Source of the DNA: Variovorax sp. 54
GTDB lineage: Bacteria > Pseudomonadota > Gammaproteobacteria > Burkholderiales > Burkholderiaceae_C
DNA: 64,000 nt
Assembly (NCBI RefSeq): GCF_002754375.1
Contig: NZ_PEFF01000001.1
Coordinates: 2,356,001-2,420,000 of the forward strand
Direction of reading: 5' to 3'
Shown here: positions 33,290-42,129 of the stretch, piece after piece
Position numbering within the stretch: the first letter of the stretch is position 1
Layout of the letters: each line of letters starts with the position of its first letter
Position numbers and translations under genes: made by a program
Notes under the pieces: generated by a model
What the model was told of the DNA's origin: nothing
Database searches by the model: none
Seen by the model: the letters and a program-made list of their open reading frames with translations, nothing else

Positions 33290-34571
33290 AGGCCGTGGCC
33301 CGGTTCGGCCCCATGTAGCCGAAGAGGTGGCCCGCCACCTTGCGCATCTGGATCTCTTCGGAGCCCTCGGTGATGCGGTAGCGGCGGTGGTGGCGGTAGA
33401 TGTGTTCAAAGGGCTTGTGGCGCGAGTAGCCGATGCCGCCGTGCACCTGCATCGCGCGGTCTGCGGCCTCGCACACCAGGCGGTTGGCCCAGTAGTTGCA
33501 CATCGAGACCTTGTCGGACAGCCGCTTCTCGACCTGCGGCTTGGGCATCTGGTCCATCTGCCACGCGGTCTTGCGGATGAGCAGGCGCAGCATCTCGACC
33601 TGCGTGGCCAGCTCGACCAGCGGAAACTGGATGCCCTGGTTGCGCGCCAGCTCCTCGCCGAAGGGCTTGCGCTCGCGCGCGTACTTGACGCTCTCGCGCA
33701 CGCAGTAGTCGGCGGCGCCCAGGCTCGACGCGGCCTGGCGGATGCGGTTCTCGTGCACGAAGTGCTGCGCAATGGCCAGGCCGCCATCGAGCGGGCCGAG
33801 CACGGCGTCCTCGGGCACCCACACGTTCGTGAAGCTCACGCGCGGGTGGTCGGTGGGCATGTTGAAGGTCCAGAGGTACTCCTCGATCTTCACGCCCTCG
33901 GCCTTGGCAGGCACGAGCAAGGCGCTGATGCCGCGCGCGTCGCCATCACGCCCGCTGGTGCGTGCGAACAGCACGCAGTGCGTGGCGGTGTGCATGCCGG
34001 TGGTCCACATCTTTTCGCCGTCGATGCGAAAGCCGGCGCGACCGTGGCGTGCCTCGGGCACGGCGCGGGTTGCCATGTGGGTGGCGTCGGAACCGTGCTG
34101 CGGCTCGGTGAGGCCGAAGGTCAGGCGCACGCGCTCGTCGAGCATGCCCTGGATGAGTTCGTCGCACTGCGCGGGCGAACCGAAATCTCGGATGGCGAGC
34201 ACGAAGGGGTTGTTGGCGACGATGGAATGTTCGTTCTGCAGGTCGTTGTGCAGGCCCAGGCCGCGTGCGGCAAAGTGCTCGCGGATCACGGCCATCCAGA
34301 GGTTGCTGCCGTCGCGCCCGCCGAACTCGGCCGGCAACGCAAAGCGCAGGTGGCCCGCGCGGTCGGCGCGGTGGCGCGCCTCGGCCAGCAACGCTTCCCA
34401 CTCGGGGCGCGGCAGGCCGCCGTTCTCGAAGTCGGTGCGGGCCCATTCGCGGCGGTGGTCGAAGAAGCGCTCGTTGTCGTCCTGCGCCTGCAGCGGTGCG
34501 ATCTCGCGATCGATGAAGGCGTCGAGTTCCTCAAGATAGTCGACGAGGTCGCGGGGCAGGTCGAAGTCCAT
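33288..34571 (-). CDS. Acyl-CoA dehydrogenase, LvaC-like
   Basis: A 427-residue acyl-CoA dehydrogenase. The FAD/substrate motifs are LTFGLTEPQHGSDATHM and IDGEKMWTTGMHTATH, with TEPQHGSD unusual for TEPxAGSD. The C-terminal base motif RYRITEGSEEIQMRK has Glu in the MCAD position. It directly follows an APH-fold kinase gene and a DUF6285-type gene, 3 nt after the latter. This kinase, small protein and dehydrogenase order matches LvaA, LvaB and LvaC of Pseudomonas levulinate catabolism, in which a phosphorylated 4-hydroxyacyl-CoA is rearranged. The match is by order and family, not by alignment. Confidence 0.88.
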   Translation of the reverse strand: MDFDLPRDLVDYLEELDAFIDREIAPLQAQDDNERFFDHRREWARTDFENGGLPRPEWEALLAEARHRADRAGHLRFALPAEFGGRDGSNLWMAVIREHFAARGLGLHNDLQNEHSIVANNPFVLAIRDFGSPAQCDELIQGMLDERVRLTFGLTEPQHGSDATHMATRAVPEARHGRAGFRIDGEKMWTTGMHTATHCVLFARTSGRDGDARGISALLVPAKAEGVKIEEYLWTFNMPTDHPRVSFTNVWVPEDAVLGPLDGGLAIAQHFVHENRIRQAASSLGAADYCVRESVKYARERKPFGEELARNQGIQFPLVELATQVEMLRLLIRKTAWQMDQMPKPQVEKRLSDKVSMCNYWANRLVCEAADRAMQVHGGIGYSRHKPFEHIYRHHRRYRITEGSEEIQMRKVAGHLFGYMGPNRATA

Positions 34572-34574
34572 GGC

Positions 34575-34949
34575 TCAGTCTTTCTTCTTCGTGCCGGCGG
34601 CATAGCCGGGCTGGTCGATGGCGATCTTGTCGCGCGTGGTCTGGCGCAGGTGGTCGATCAGGCCGGGGGTGGCGGCGTCGAGTTCGCCGGTGGCGATGCG
34701 GGTGCAGAGCAGGCGGTTGGCTTCGGCCAGTTCGGCGGGGGCGTCGGGGCCCAGCAGTGCGTGCAGCCGCGCCAGTTCACTTGCTTGCGCCGTGAAGCCG
34801 AGCTGCACTTCGCGCCGCACGATGTCGAGCGTGTTCGCGGCCACGCGCGCATGGAACGCGACCTGCCCTTCGGTGGCCGGCACCACCTGCTCGCGCAGGA
34901 AGGCGGCAACGGCCTCGAGCAGCTCAGCGATGTCGGGGCGGTCCTGCAT
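34575..34949 (-). CDS. Small DUF6285-type protein, LvaB-like
   Basis: A 124-residue helical protein starting MQDRPDIAELLEAVAAFLRE and containing FHARVAANTLDIVRREV, the pattern I associate with DUF6285. Proteins of this type are encoded between an APH-fold kinase and an acyl-CoA dehydrogenase. In Pseudomonas putida LvaB is needed by the kinase LvaA for phosphorylation of 4-hydroxyvaleryl-CoA. The start at 34949 shares one base with the kinase stop (TGATG), and the stop is 3 nt before the dehydrogenase gene, so all three are coupled. Family name is recalled, not searched. Confidence 0.78.
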   Translation of the reverse strand: MQDRPDIAELLEAVAAFLREQVVPATEGQVAFHARVAANTLDIVRREVQLGFTAQASELARLHALLGPDAPAELAEANRLLCTRIATGELDAATPGLIDHLRQTTRDKIAIDQPGYAAGTKKKD

Positions 34950-35965
34950 CAGGCGGCCTCTTCCTCGGGGGCGAGCAGCGCCAGCAGGTCCGACTCGGCC
35001 TCCGACGCGCGGCGGCCGATGGCGGCCTTCTCGACATCGCGCTCGCGGCCGCTGAGCCACGCATGCACCATGGCTTCGCAGACGATGCCCCACTTGAGCG
35101 TGCCCAGCACCTCCCACCAGCGCACGCGATCGGCATCGACCTGCCCGCCTTCGGCGGTGTAGCCCTCGAACAGCTGCTCGCGTGTGCCGAAGCCGCCCAC
35201 GGGCAGCGCGCCGTGGCCGAAGCGCCAGGAGCGCACGCACATCCAGCCGAGGTCTTCCATCGGATCGCCGAAGTGCGCCAGCTCCCAGTCGAGCACGGCG
35301 CGCAGGCCCTCCTCGCCGACCATCAGGTTGCCGTTGCGGAAGTCGCCGTGCACGAGCACCGGCACGGGCACGTCGGCCGGCGCGTTCGCGCGCAGCCAGC
35401 GGAAGGCGAGTTCGAACACGGGGCGCGCGGTGCCGTGGCTGCGGTGCAGGCCGAGCTGGAAGTCGAGTTCCGCGCGCGCGGCGGCCGTGCGCAGCGGCGG
35501 CAGGTGGTGCGCGGACAGGCGGTGGATGCGCGCCATGGCGGCGCCGCACTGGCGCGCCAGCACGCGGCGCGCGCCGGCCAGGCGCTCATCGCGCACGATG
35601 CGGCGGCCCAGGGTCTCGCCCCCGATGCGGTCCATGACGAAGCCTTCGCCGAGCCCGTCGGCCGGCTGCAGCACATGGCGCACGCCGGGCACGGGCACGC
35701 CGCCCGCGCGTGCGGCCTCGATGAGCTGCGCTTCCGCCGCCAGGCCCGCGGTGCCCAGGGCGCGCGCGCCGCTGGCATCGGCTGCGCGGCGCAGCACCAG
35801 CGGCTGGGCATGGCCCGCGCCGGTGGTCGTCACATCGAAAGCCCAGGTCTGTTGGCTGGCGCCGCCCGAAAGCCGGCGCACGGCCTGCACCGCATGGCCA
35901 TCGGGCACGAGCCGCCCGGCCAGCCGCTGCAGTGCGTTCTCGATCAGGGTCGCTTCATCGTGCAC
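34949..35965 (-). CDS. APH-fold phosphotransferase, LvaA-like
   Basis: A 338-residue kinase-fold protein. The ATP loop is VRRLSGGASQQTWAFDV, the catalytic loop is VLVHGDFRNGNLMVGEEG and the metal site AVLDWELAHFGDPMEDLGW. It probably phosphorylates the hydroxyl of a 4-hydroxyacyl-CoA, by analogy with LvaA and the kinase domain of ACAD10/11. It begins 11 nt inside the end of the LivM permease gene and is followed, in one-base overlap, by the DUF6285-type gene, linking uptake and activation in one transcript. Confidence 0.87.
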   Translation of the reverse strand: MHDEATLIENALQRLAGRLVPDGHAVQAVRRLSGGASQQTWAFDVTTTGAGHAQPLVLRRAADASGARALGTAGLAAEAQLIEAARAGGVPVPGVRHVLQPADGLGEGFVMDRIGGETLGRRIVRDERLAGARRVLARQCGAAMARIHRLSAHHLPPLRTAAARAELDFQLGLHRSHGTARPVFELAFRWLRANAPADVPVPVLVHGDFRNGNLMVGEEGLRAVLDWELAHFGDPMEDLGWMCVRSWRFGHGALPVGGFGTREQLFEGYTAEGGQVDADRVRWWEVLGTLKWGIVCEAMVHAWLSGRERDVEKAAIGRRASEAESDLLALLAPEEEAA

Positions 35966-36986
35966 GGGCGACGCGTGCCTGGAGCTTGCGCAGCAGCCCG
36001 ACCACGCCGCCGGGCATCGCGAACATGAAGGCGATCAGCACCACGCCGTACACCGCCCAGGGCGCGGCCTTGGAGACCTTCTCGGCCAGCGAGGGCACGA
36101 ACATGATGAAGATGGCGCCGAAGATCGCGCCGTACAGCGTGCCCACGCCGCCCACCACGATGCCCACCAGCAGCGAGATCGACAGGAACAGCGTGAACGA
36201 ATCGGGCGCCACGAACTGCACCGCAATGGCCGACAGCGCACCGCCCACGCCGGTGTACGCGGCCGACACGCCGAAAGTCATCGCCTTGTAGTGGCTGTTG
36301 TCCACACCCATCGCCTCGGAGGCCATGGCGTGGTCGCGGATGGCGCGCATGGCCCGGCCGCTGCCGCTTTGCAGCAGGTTGTGGGCAATGAAGAACATCA
36401 CGACCGCGACGAACAGCGAGAACAGGTAGAGCCACTGGTCTTCGTTCAGCGGCAGGCCGAAGGGCGCGGCGGGCTTCATGAGCACGATGCCCTGCACGCC
36501 GCCGGTCCAGGCCTCGAGGTGCTTGTACTTGAGCAGCTGCGGCATCGCCACGCCGAGCGCGAAGGTGGCCAGCGCCAGGTACAGCCCTTCGAGCTTGAGC
36601 GCGGGCCGCCCGAACAGGTAGCCGACGATCAGGCACACCACGGCCGCCGCCGGCACCGTGAGCCAGTAGGGCACGCCCGCGTGCTCCATGAGGATGCCGG
36701 TGGTGTAGGCCCCAATGGCATAGAAGGCGCCGTGGCCCAGCGAGATCTGGCCGTTGTAGCCCGTGAGGATGTTCAGGCCCAGCAGCGCAATGGCATACGA
36801 GATCACCATGGTCGCCTGGAACAGCTGGTAGCCGCGCGCCACGAAGGTGATGCCAATGGCCAGCACGATCAGCAGGCCGACCCACATGAGCGGAGAGCGC
36901 GAGGGCTTGGCGACGGCGCGTGCATCGGCCGACCCGGCGAGCGGTGCCATGGCGGTCGGCAGGGAGGAAGCTTGAGGAGAGTTCAT
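35955..36986 (-). CDS. livM: Branched-chain amino-acid-type ABC permease, LivM family
   Basis: A 343-residue membrane permease. It has about nine hydrophobic segments, for example MWVGLLIVLAIGITFVA and the TGYNGQISLGHGAFYAIGAY motif typical of LivM. The IRDHAMASEAMGVDNSHYK motif is the cytoplasmic loop that contacts the ATPases. It pairs with the LivH-type permease whose gene ends 4 nt upstream. The N-terminal 30 residues are polar and variable. It lies in the order LivG, LivF, LivH, LivM, before the kinase gene. Confidence 0.93.
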   Translation of the reverse strand: MNSPQASSLPTAMAPLAGSADARAVAKPSRSPLMWVGLLIVLAIGITFVARGYQLFQATMVISYAIALLGLNILTGYNGQISLGHGAFYAIGAYTTGILMEHAGVPYWLTVPAAAVVCLIVGYLFGRPALKLEGLYLALATFALGVAMPQLLKYKHLEAWTGGVQGIVLMKPAAPFGLPLNEDQWLYLFSLFVAVVMFFIAHNLLQSGSGRAMRAIRDHAMASEAMGVDNSHYKAMTFGVSAAYTGVGGALSAIAVQFVAPDSFTLFLSISLLVGIVVGGVGTLYGAIFGAIFIMFVPSLAEKVSKAAPWAVYGVVLIAFMFAMPGGVVGLLRKLQARVARAR

Positions 36987-36990
36987 GCGA

Positions 36991-37863
36991 TCAGACCCGG
37001 GTGACCAGCTTGCGGCCCATGAGGCCGGAAGGCTTGACGATGAGCACGCCGACGATCAGCACCAGCGCCACCGACAGCTTGAGTTCGGTGCCCACCACGT
37101 AGGTGCCGATGAGGTTCTCGAGCACGCCGACGATGAAGCCGCCGAGCACCGCGCCCACGGGGCTGTCGATGCCGCCGATGAGCGCACCGGCAAAGGCGTA
37201 GAGCAGCACGCCGGTCATCATGTGCGGGTCGAGAAAGACCACGGGCGCGACCATCATCCCGGCCACCGCGCCGATGGCGCCGGCCAGGCCCCAGCCCAGC
37301 ATGAGCATGCGACCGACATTGATGCCCACCAGCCGCGACGAGGCCGCGTTCTGCGCCGCGGCGCGCATCGCCAGGCCCAGCGGCGTGAAGCGGAAGAACG
37401 CGAACAGCAGCAGCACCACCAGCAGCGTGACGCCGATGGCGCCCATTTCGTGCGCCGACATCATGGCGCTGCCGAACCACGCGTCCGACGGGAACGGGCT
37501 CGGGAACTGCTTGATGGTGTAGCCGAAGAGCCAGCCCGCCAGGCTGTGGAAGATCACCAGCAGGCCGATGAACACCACCACCACCGACAGCGCCGGCTTG
37601 TCGTGCATGGGCCGGATGACGGTGAACTCCACCACGGCCGCGAGCACGAAGGACAAGGCCACGGTCGCGACGAAGGCGGCCCAGTACGGCAACCCGGCCT
37701 GCATGAGGCTCCAGGCGATGAAGGTCGAGAACATCGCCATCTCGCCCTGCGCGAAGTTGATGTGGTGCGTGGCCTGGTAGATCATCACCAGCGCCAGCGC
37801 AACGCTGGCGTAGATGCCGCCGGTGGCCAGGCCCGCCAGCAGTTGGTGCAGGAATGCGTTCAT
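36991..37863 (-). CDS. livH: Branched-chain amino-acid-type ABC permease, LivH family
   Basis: A 290-residue permease with about eight hydrophobic helices. It starts MNAFLHQLLAGLATGGIYAS, a LivH hallmark, with NFAQGEMAMFSTF and the coupling loop RFTPLGLAMRAAAQNAASSRLVGIN. It forms the transmembrane channel with LivM. It follows LivF by 13 nt and precedes LivM by 4 nt. Confidence 0.93.
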   Translation of the reverse strand: MNAFLHQLLAGLATGGIYASVALALVMIYQATHHINFAQGEMAMFSTFIAWSLMQAGLPYWAAFVATVALSFVLAAVVEFTVIRPMHDKPALSVVVVFIGLLVIFHSLAGWLFGYTIKQFPSPFPSDAWFGSAMMSAHEMGAIGVTLLVVLLLFAFFRFTPLGLAMRAAAQNAASSRLVGINVGRMLMLGWGLAGAIGAVAGMMVAPVVFLDPHMMTGVLLYAFAGALIGGIDSPVGAVLGGFIVGVLENLIGTYVVGTELKLSVALVLIVGVLIVKPSGLMGRKLVTRV

Positions 37864-37876
37864 CGGTGTGAGGCCC

Positions 37877-38596
37877 TTATTCGCCCAGGTACGCTTTGCG
37901 CACGGCGTCGTTGCGGCGGATCTCGGCGGCGGTGCCCGAGAGCACGATGCGGCCGGTTTCCAGGAGGTAGGCCGAATCGGCCAGGTCGAGCGCGAGCTTG
38001 GCGTTCTGCTCCACCAGAAGAATCGACACGCGCTCTTCCTTGTTGATGCGCCGCATGATCGAGAAGATGTCCTTCACGATGAGCGGCGCAAGCCCGAAGG
38101 ACGGCTCGTCGAGCAGCAACAGGCGCGGCTTGCCCATGAGCGCGCGGCCGATGGCGAGCATCTGCTGCTCGCCGCCCGACAGCGTGCCGGCCTGCTGGGC
38201 ACGGCGTTCGCGCAGGCGCGGGAAGTAGCCGAACACGCGTTCCATGTCGGCATCGATGCCTTCGCGGCTGGCACGGGCGTAGGCGCCCAGCCGCAGGTTC
38301 TCCTCGGTCGTGAGGCCCAGGAAGGTGCCGCGCCCGTCGGGCACGTGGCCCACGCCGGCCTTGGCGATCTGCTCGGTCGAACGGCCGTCGATGCGCTGGC
38401 CGGCCAGCATGATGCGGCCCTCGGTGCTCACCATCATCTGGCACAGCGCGCGCAGCGTGGTGGTCTTGCCGGCGCCGTTGGCACCCAGCAGCGCCACGAC
38501 CTGGCCTGTGGGAATGTCGAGGTCGATGCCTTGCAGCACGCGCGTCGGCCCGTACGCAGCGTGCAAGCCGCGCACTTCGAGAATGTTCGTCGTCAT
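37877..38596 (-). CDS. livF: ABC transporter ATP-binding protein, LivF family
   Basis: A 239-residue ATPase. Walker A is LLGANGAGKTTTLRAL, the signature is TLSGGEQQMLAIGRAL, and Walker B is LLLLDEPSFGLAPL. The downstream LLVEQNAKLALDLADS H-loop region matches LivF with Gln and Asn in place of the usual His. It overlaps the LivG gene by four bases (ATGA at 38596-38593). It energises uptake together with LivG. Confidence 0.94.
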   Translation of the reverse strand: MTTNILEVRGLHAAYGPTRVLQGIDLDIPTGQVVALLGANGAGKTTTLRALCQMMVSTEGRIMLAGQRIDGRSTEQIAKAGVGHVPDGRGTFLGLTTEENLRLGAYARASREGIDADMERVFGYFPRLRERRAQQAGTLSGGEQQMLAIGRALMGKPRLLLLDEPSFGLAPLIVKDIFSIMRRINKEERVSILLVEQNAKLALDLADSAYLLETGRIVLSGTAAEIRRNDAVRKAYLGE

Positions 38597-39414
38597 GCCA
38601 TCGCCTCCGCTTCTTCTTCCTCTTCACCCAGGTAGGCGCGGATCACCTCGGGGTGCGCGCGCACCTCGGCCGGCGTGCCCTCGGCGATCTTCTTGCCGAA
38701 GTTCAGCGCCACCACCTGGTCCGACACGCCCATCACGAGGCTCATGTGGTGTTCGACCAGCAGCACCGTCACGTTCAGGCGGTCGCGGATGTCGCGGATC
38801 AGCGTGCCCAGGCTTTCGAGTTCTTCGTGGTTGAGGCCGCAGGCCGGCTCGTCGAGCAGCAGCAGCTGCGGCTCGGCCGCCAGTGCACGCGCCAGCTCGA
38901 CGCGCTTCTGCGTGCCGAACGGCAGGTCGGCCACTTCACGCTCGGCCACGGCCTCGAGGTCGAGAAAGTGGATCAGCTGGTCGGCCCGCGCCCGCGCCTG
39001 CGACTCGATGGCCGCCACGCCGGGCAGCCGGAAGGCGTTGCGCAGAAAGCCCGCGTGGTGCTTGCTGTGGCAACCCACCAGCACGTTGTCGCGCACGGTC
39101 ATCGTGCGAAACAGCGCCAGGTTCTGGAAGGTGCGCCCGATGCCCAGGCCCGCCATGCGGTGGCGCGGCAGGCGCGTGAGCGGTTGGCCGTCGAACTCGA
39201 TGCGGCCGGCGCTGCACTCGTACAGGCGCGAGAGACAGTTGAACAGCGTGCTCTTGCCCGCCCCGTTCGGTCCGATGAGGCCGCAGATCTGGCCCCGCCG
39301 CACGTCGAACGAGACGCCGTCGAGCGCCACGATGCCGCCGAAGCGCACCGACACCGCGTCGATGCGCAACAGGGGGGTGTTCGTCTTGTCTCCGCGATCG
39401 TTGTCATGAATCAT
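38593..39414 (-). CDS. livG: ABC transporter ATP-binding protein, LivG family
   Basis: A 273-residue ATPase. Walker A is LIGPNGAGKSTLFNCL, Walker B is LLLLDEPACGLNHEE and the LVEHHMSLVMGVSDQVVAL segment has the H-loop His. The signature is replaced by PFGTQKRVELARALAA, as usual in LivG-type proteins. The ATG at 39414 (MIHDNDRGDK) is preferred over an upstream extension to 39489, which lacks family similarity and begins within the terminator-like sequence. It is the first gene of the transporter unit; a terminator-like hairpin lies between it and the thiolase gene upstream. Confidence 0.93.
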   Translation of the reverse strand: MIHDNDRGDKTNTPLLRIDAVSVRFGGIVALDGVSFDVRRGQICGLIGPNGAGKSTLFNCLSRLYECSAGRIEFDGQPLTRLPRHRMAGLGIGRTFQNLALFRTMTVRDNVLVGCHSKHHAGFLRNAFRLPGVAAIESQARARADQLIHFLDLEAVAEREVADLPFGTQKRVELARALAAEPQLLLLDEPACGLNHEELESLGTLIRDIRDRLNVTVLLVEHHMSLVMGVSDQVVALNFGKKIAEGTPAEVRAHPEVIRAYLGEEEEEAEAMA

Positions 39415-39440
39415 GCGTCGATCTCTTTTTTTGAGGGAAC

Positions 39441-39472
39441 GGAAAAGGTCAGCGCCGCCCCCGCGGGCGCTG
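39441..39472 (-). terminator. Possible intrinsic terminator after the thiolase gene
   Basis: On the minus strand CAGCGCC and GGCGCTG pair (39472-39466 with 39456-39450) around a nine-base GC-rich loop, followed by ACCTTTTCC. It would partly separate the thiolase gene from the transporter unit. The U-run is short, so read-through is likely. Confidence 0.5.
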
Positions 39473-39507
39473 CCAGGTGGGCGGCGCAAAAAGGCCGCCC
39501 GGCTTCG

Positions 39508-40686
39508 TCAGAGCCGTTCGATGATGGTCACATTCGCCATGCCGCCGCCTTCGCACATCGTCTGCAGGCCGTAGCGCTTGCCGCGCTGGCCCAGGGCGTT
39601 CACGAGCGTGGTCATCAGCTTGGTGCCCGAGGCGCCCAGCGGGTGGCCCAGCGCAATGGCGCCGCCGTTCACGTTGATGCGGGCCGGGTCGGCGCCCAGC
39701 GCCTTCAGCCAGGCGATGGGCACGGGCGCGAAGGCTTCGTTGACTTCGTACAGGTCGATGTCCTCGATCTTCATGCCGGCCTTTTGCAGCGCGCGCTGCG
39801 TGGCGGGCAGCGGGGCCTCCAGCATGATGACCGGGTCGTGGCCCAGCACGCTCATGTGGTGGATGCGCGCCAGCGGCTTCACGCCCAGCGTCTTCAGGCC
39901 GCGCTCGTTCACGACCATGAGACCGCTGGCGCCGTCGCAGATCTGGCTGGCGGTGGCCGCCGTGCAGCGCCCGCCTTCTGCGATGAGCTTGACGCCGGCG
40001 ATGCTCTCCAGCGTGGCGTCGTAGCGGATGCCTTCGTCGGTGGTGTGCAGCTCGCCGGTCTCGGTGCCGTCGGCCATGCGCACGGCCACGGGCACGATCT
40101 CGCGCTCGAAGTGGCCGGCCTTCGTGGCGGCGATGGCGCGGTGGTGGCTTTCGAGCGCGTAGCGGTCGAGCGTGTCTTTCTCAATGCCGTAGTTGCGCGC
40201 GATCATCTCGGCGCCCGTGAACTGGCTGAACTGGATGCCGGGGTAGCGCTTTTCCATGCCGGGGCTCACGTAGAAGCCCAGGTTGTTCTTCAGCGGCAGC
40301 GTGGTGGGCAGGCCCATGGGCACGCGGCTCATGCTCTCGACGCCGGCGGCGATCACGATGTCCATCGTGCCCGACATGACGGCCTGCGCCGCGAAATGCA
40401 GCGCCTGCTGCGACGAGCCGCACTGGCGGTCGACCGAGGTGGCGGGCACCGACTCGGGCAGGCGCGAGGCCAGCAGCGCGTTGCGCGCAATGTTCGAGGC
40501 CTGCTCGCCGGCCTGGCCGACGCAGCCCATGATGACGTCTTCGATCAGCGCGGGGTCGGCGTCGGTGCGCTCCACGAGCGCGTTGAGCACCTGTGCGGCC
40601 AGGTCGGCCGGGTGCCATCCGGCGAGGCGGCCGTTGCGGCGGCCTCCGGCGGTGCGCGCGGCGGCGACGATATAGGCTTCGGGCAT
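39508..40686 (-). CDS. Acetyl-CoA acyltransferase (thiolase)
   Basis: A 392-residue thiolase, cleaving 3-ketoacyl-CoA with CoA. The nucleophile is C89 in TSVDRQCGSSQQAL. The later motifs NVNGGAIALGHPLGASGTKL (His) and LQTMCEGGGMANVTIIERL (second Cys) are intact. The ATG at 40686 begins MPEAYIVAAARTAGGRRNG. Site C lies 68 nt upstream with AACAAT (complement of 40728-40733) as the -10 candidate, so it has its own promoter although the dehydrogenase gene upstream is in the same direction. It is the classical last step for the pathway of the block. Confidence 0.94.
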   Translation of the reverse strand: MPEAYIVAAARTAGGRRNGRLAGWHPADLAAQVLNALVERTDADPALIEDVIMGCVGQAGEQASNIARNALLASRLPESVPATSVDRQCGSSQQALHFAAQAVMSGTMDIVIAAGVESMSRVPMGLPTTLPLKNNLGFYVSPGMEKRYPGIQFSQFTGAEMIARNYGIEKDTLDRYALESHHRAIAATKAGHFEREIVPVAVRMADGTETGELHTTDEGIRYDATLESIAGVKLIAEGGRCTAATASQICDGASGLMVVNERGLKTLGVKPLARIHHMSVLGHDPVIMLEAPLPATQRALQKAGMKIEDIDLYEVNEAFAPVPIAWLKALGADPARINVNGGAIALGHPLGASGTKLMTTLVNALGQRGKRYGLQTMCEGGGMANVTIIERL

Positions 40687-40754
40687 GTGAAATCTCCGGT
40701 GATGGGTTCGGTTCGACAGTCCAGCGCATTGTTGGCGCCGCACCGCCGCACAGC

Positions 40755-40772
40755 GTCGTCGGAACCGACGAT
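40755..40772. promoter_or_regulatory. Operator site C, in front of the thiolase gene
   Basis: GTCGTCGGAACCGACGAT. Its core TCGTCGG-AA-CCGACGA is a perfect palindrome with seven-base arms, the best copy in the window. On the minus strand AACAAT (complement of 40728-40733) begins 21 nt beyond it. Confidence 0.78.
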
Positions 40773-40804
40773 TTTGGGCGGCGGCGCCTTGCGCCCCTGC
40801 GCTC

Positions 40805-41962
40805 TCAGGCCTTGGCGAGGCGCTTGGCCATGCTCCAGCGGTGCACTTCCGACGGGCCGTCATAGATCCGGAAGGCCCGCATGTCGCGGAAGATGCGCGC
40901 GGCCACGGTCTCGTCCGACACGCCGCTGGCGCCGAGGATCTGCACCGAGCGGTCGACCACGCGCCATTCGGCCTCCGAGCACAGCACCTTGGCCACACTC
41001 GACTCGTGCCGGCCCTTGCCGCCCTGATCGAGCACCCACGCGCAATGCCAGATGGTCAGGCGCGAGACGTGCAGGTCCATGTCGTTGTCGGCCAGCATGA
41101 AGCCCACGCCCTCGTGCTCCACCAGCGCATGGCCGAAGGCCTGGCGGCGGCGGGCGTAGTCGGTGGCGAGCTCGTGCACGCGGCGCGCGGCGCCGAGCCA
41201 GCGCATGCAGTGCGTGAGGCGCGCGGGCGCGAGCCGCACCTGCGCGTAGCGAAAGCCCTCGCCGACGGCGCCCAGCACGTCGGCGGCGGGGACGCGCAGG
41301 CCGTCGAAGCGCACCACGCCGTGGCCGCCGGTGAAGCAGCTGTCGAGCGCGTCGATCTGCCGCTCGATCACGATTTCGGGCTGGTTCATGTCGGCCAGGA
41401 ACATGGTCGACGAGCCGTCTTCCATGCGCGCCATGATGATCGCGAAGCCCGCGCCGGTGGCGCCGGTGATGAACCACTTGCGCCCGGTGATCACGTAGTG
41501 GTCGCCGTCGCGCACGGCCACGGTCTGCATCATCGACGGGTCGGAGCCGGCGCCGGGCGGCGGCTCGGTCATGCAGAAGCACGAACGCACGTAGCCGTCG
41601 ATGAGCGGCTGCAGCCAGCGCGCCTTCTGCGCCGGCGTGGCCACCACTTCCATCAGGTGCACGTTGCCTTCGTCGGGCGCGTGGATGTTGAGCGCCACCG
41701 GGCCGAGCGGCGAGTAGCCCGCCTCCTCGAACACGATGGCCTTGTCGATGTGCGACAGGCCCAGCCCGCCGTGCTCCTTCGACGCATGCGGCGTGAGCAG
41801 GCCGGCGCGGCGTGCGCGCGCCACGAGTTCGTCGCGCAGCGCTTCGGCGGGGCCGTGCGAATCCTGCCGGGGGTCGGATTCGAGCGGCATCACCTCCTCG
41901 GCGATGAAGCGGCGCGTTCGTTCCTGCAGGTCGAGCTGGGCCGGTGTGAGGCTGAAGTCCAT
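40805..41962 (-). CDS. Acyl-CoA dehydrogenase, ACAD11-type
   Basis: A 385-residue acyl-CoA dehydrogenase. The substrate/FAD motifs are FCMTEPPPGAGSDPSMM and ITGRKWFITGATGAGFA. In the C-terminal base motif, FRIYDGPSEVHRWSMAKR has Asp in place of Glu, as in the ACAD11-like subgroup. This subgroup is linked with 4-hydroxy acid catabolism in mammals, and its presence upstream of the Lva-like module is consistent. It is divergent from a crotonase gene. Site D lies 114 nt upstream of its start at 41962, with no good -10 on this side. Confidence 0.92.
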   Translation of the reverse strand: MDFSLTPAQLDLQERTRRFIAEEVMPLESDPRQDSHGPAEALRDELVARARRAGLLTPHASKEHGGLGLSHIDKAIVFEEAGYSPLGPVALNIHAPDEGNVHLMEVVATPAQKARWLQPLIDGYVRSCFCMTEPPPGAGSDPSMMQTVAVRDGDHYVITGRKWFITGATGAGFAIIMARMEDGSSTMFLADMNQPEIVIERQIDALDSCFTGGHGVVRFDGLRVPAADVLGAVGEGFRYAQVRLAPARLTHCMRWLGAARRVHELATDYARRRQAFGHALVEHEGVGFMLADNDMDLHVSRLTIWHCAWVLDQGGKGRHESSVAKVLCSEAEWRVVDRSVQILGASGVSDETVAARIFRDMRAFRIYDGPSEVHRWSMAKRLAKA

Positions 41963-42076
41963 GGTGGGACGCTCCTTCTTTCTCTCAGTGGATTCAAAAA
42001 CGGATTGAAGACAATGCGGCGCATGGTGCCGATGCGGGCGCGGGTTTCGAGTCGTGAGCGGGACAAGCCCGCCGGA

Positions 42077-42094
42077 TTCGTCCGTTCCGACGAT
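42077..42094. promoter_or_regulatory. Operator site D, in front of a crotonase gene
   Basis: TTCGTCCGTTCCGACGAT; its complement ATCGTCGGAACGGACGAA fits the core. Rightwards AACACT at 42116-42121 begins 21 nt beyond it. That would start transcription near 42128, two nt before the ATG at 42130, so the mRNA could be nearly leaderless. Confidence 0.72.
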
Positions 42095-42129
42095 GCCCCG
42101 GCCCGGCCTGCCCCCAACACTGACACGCC

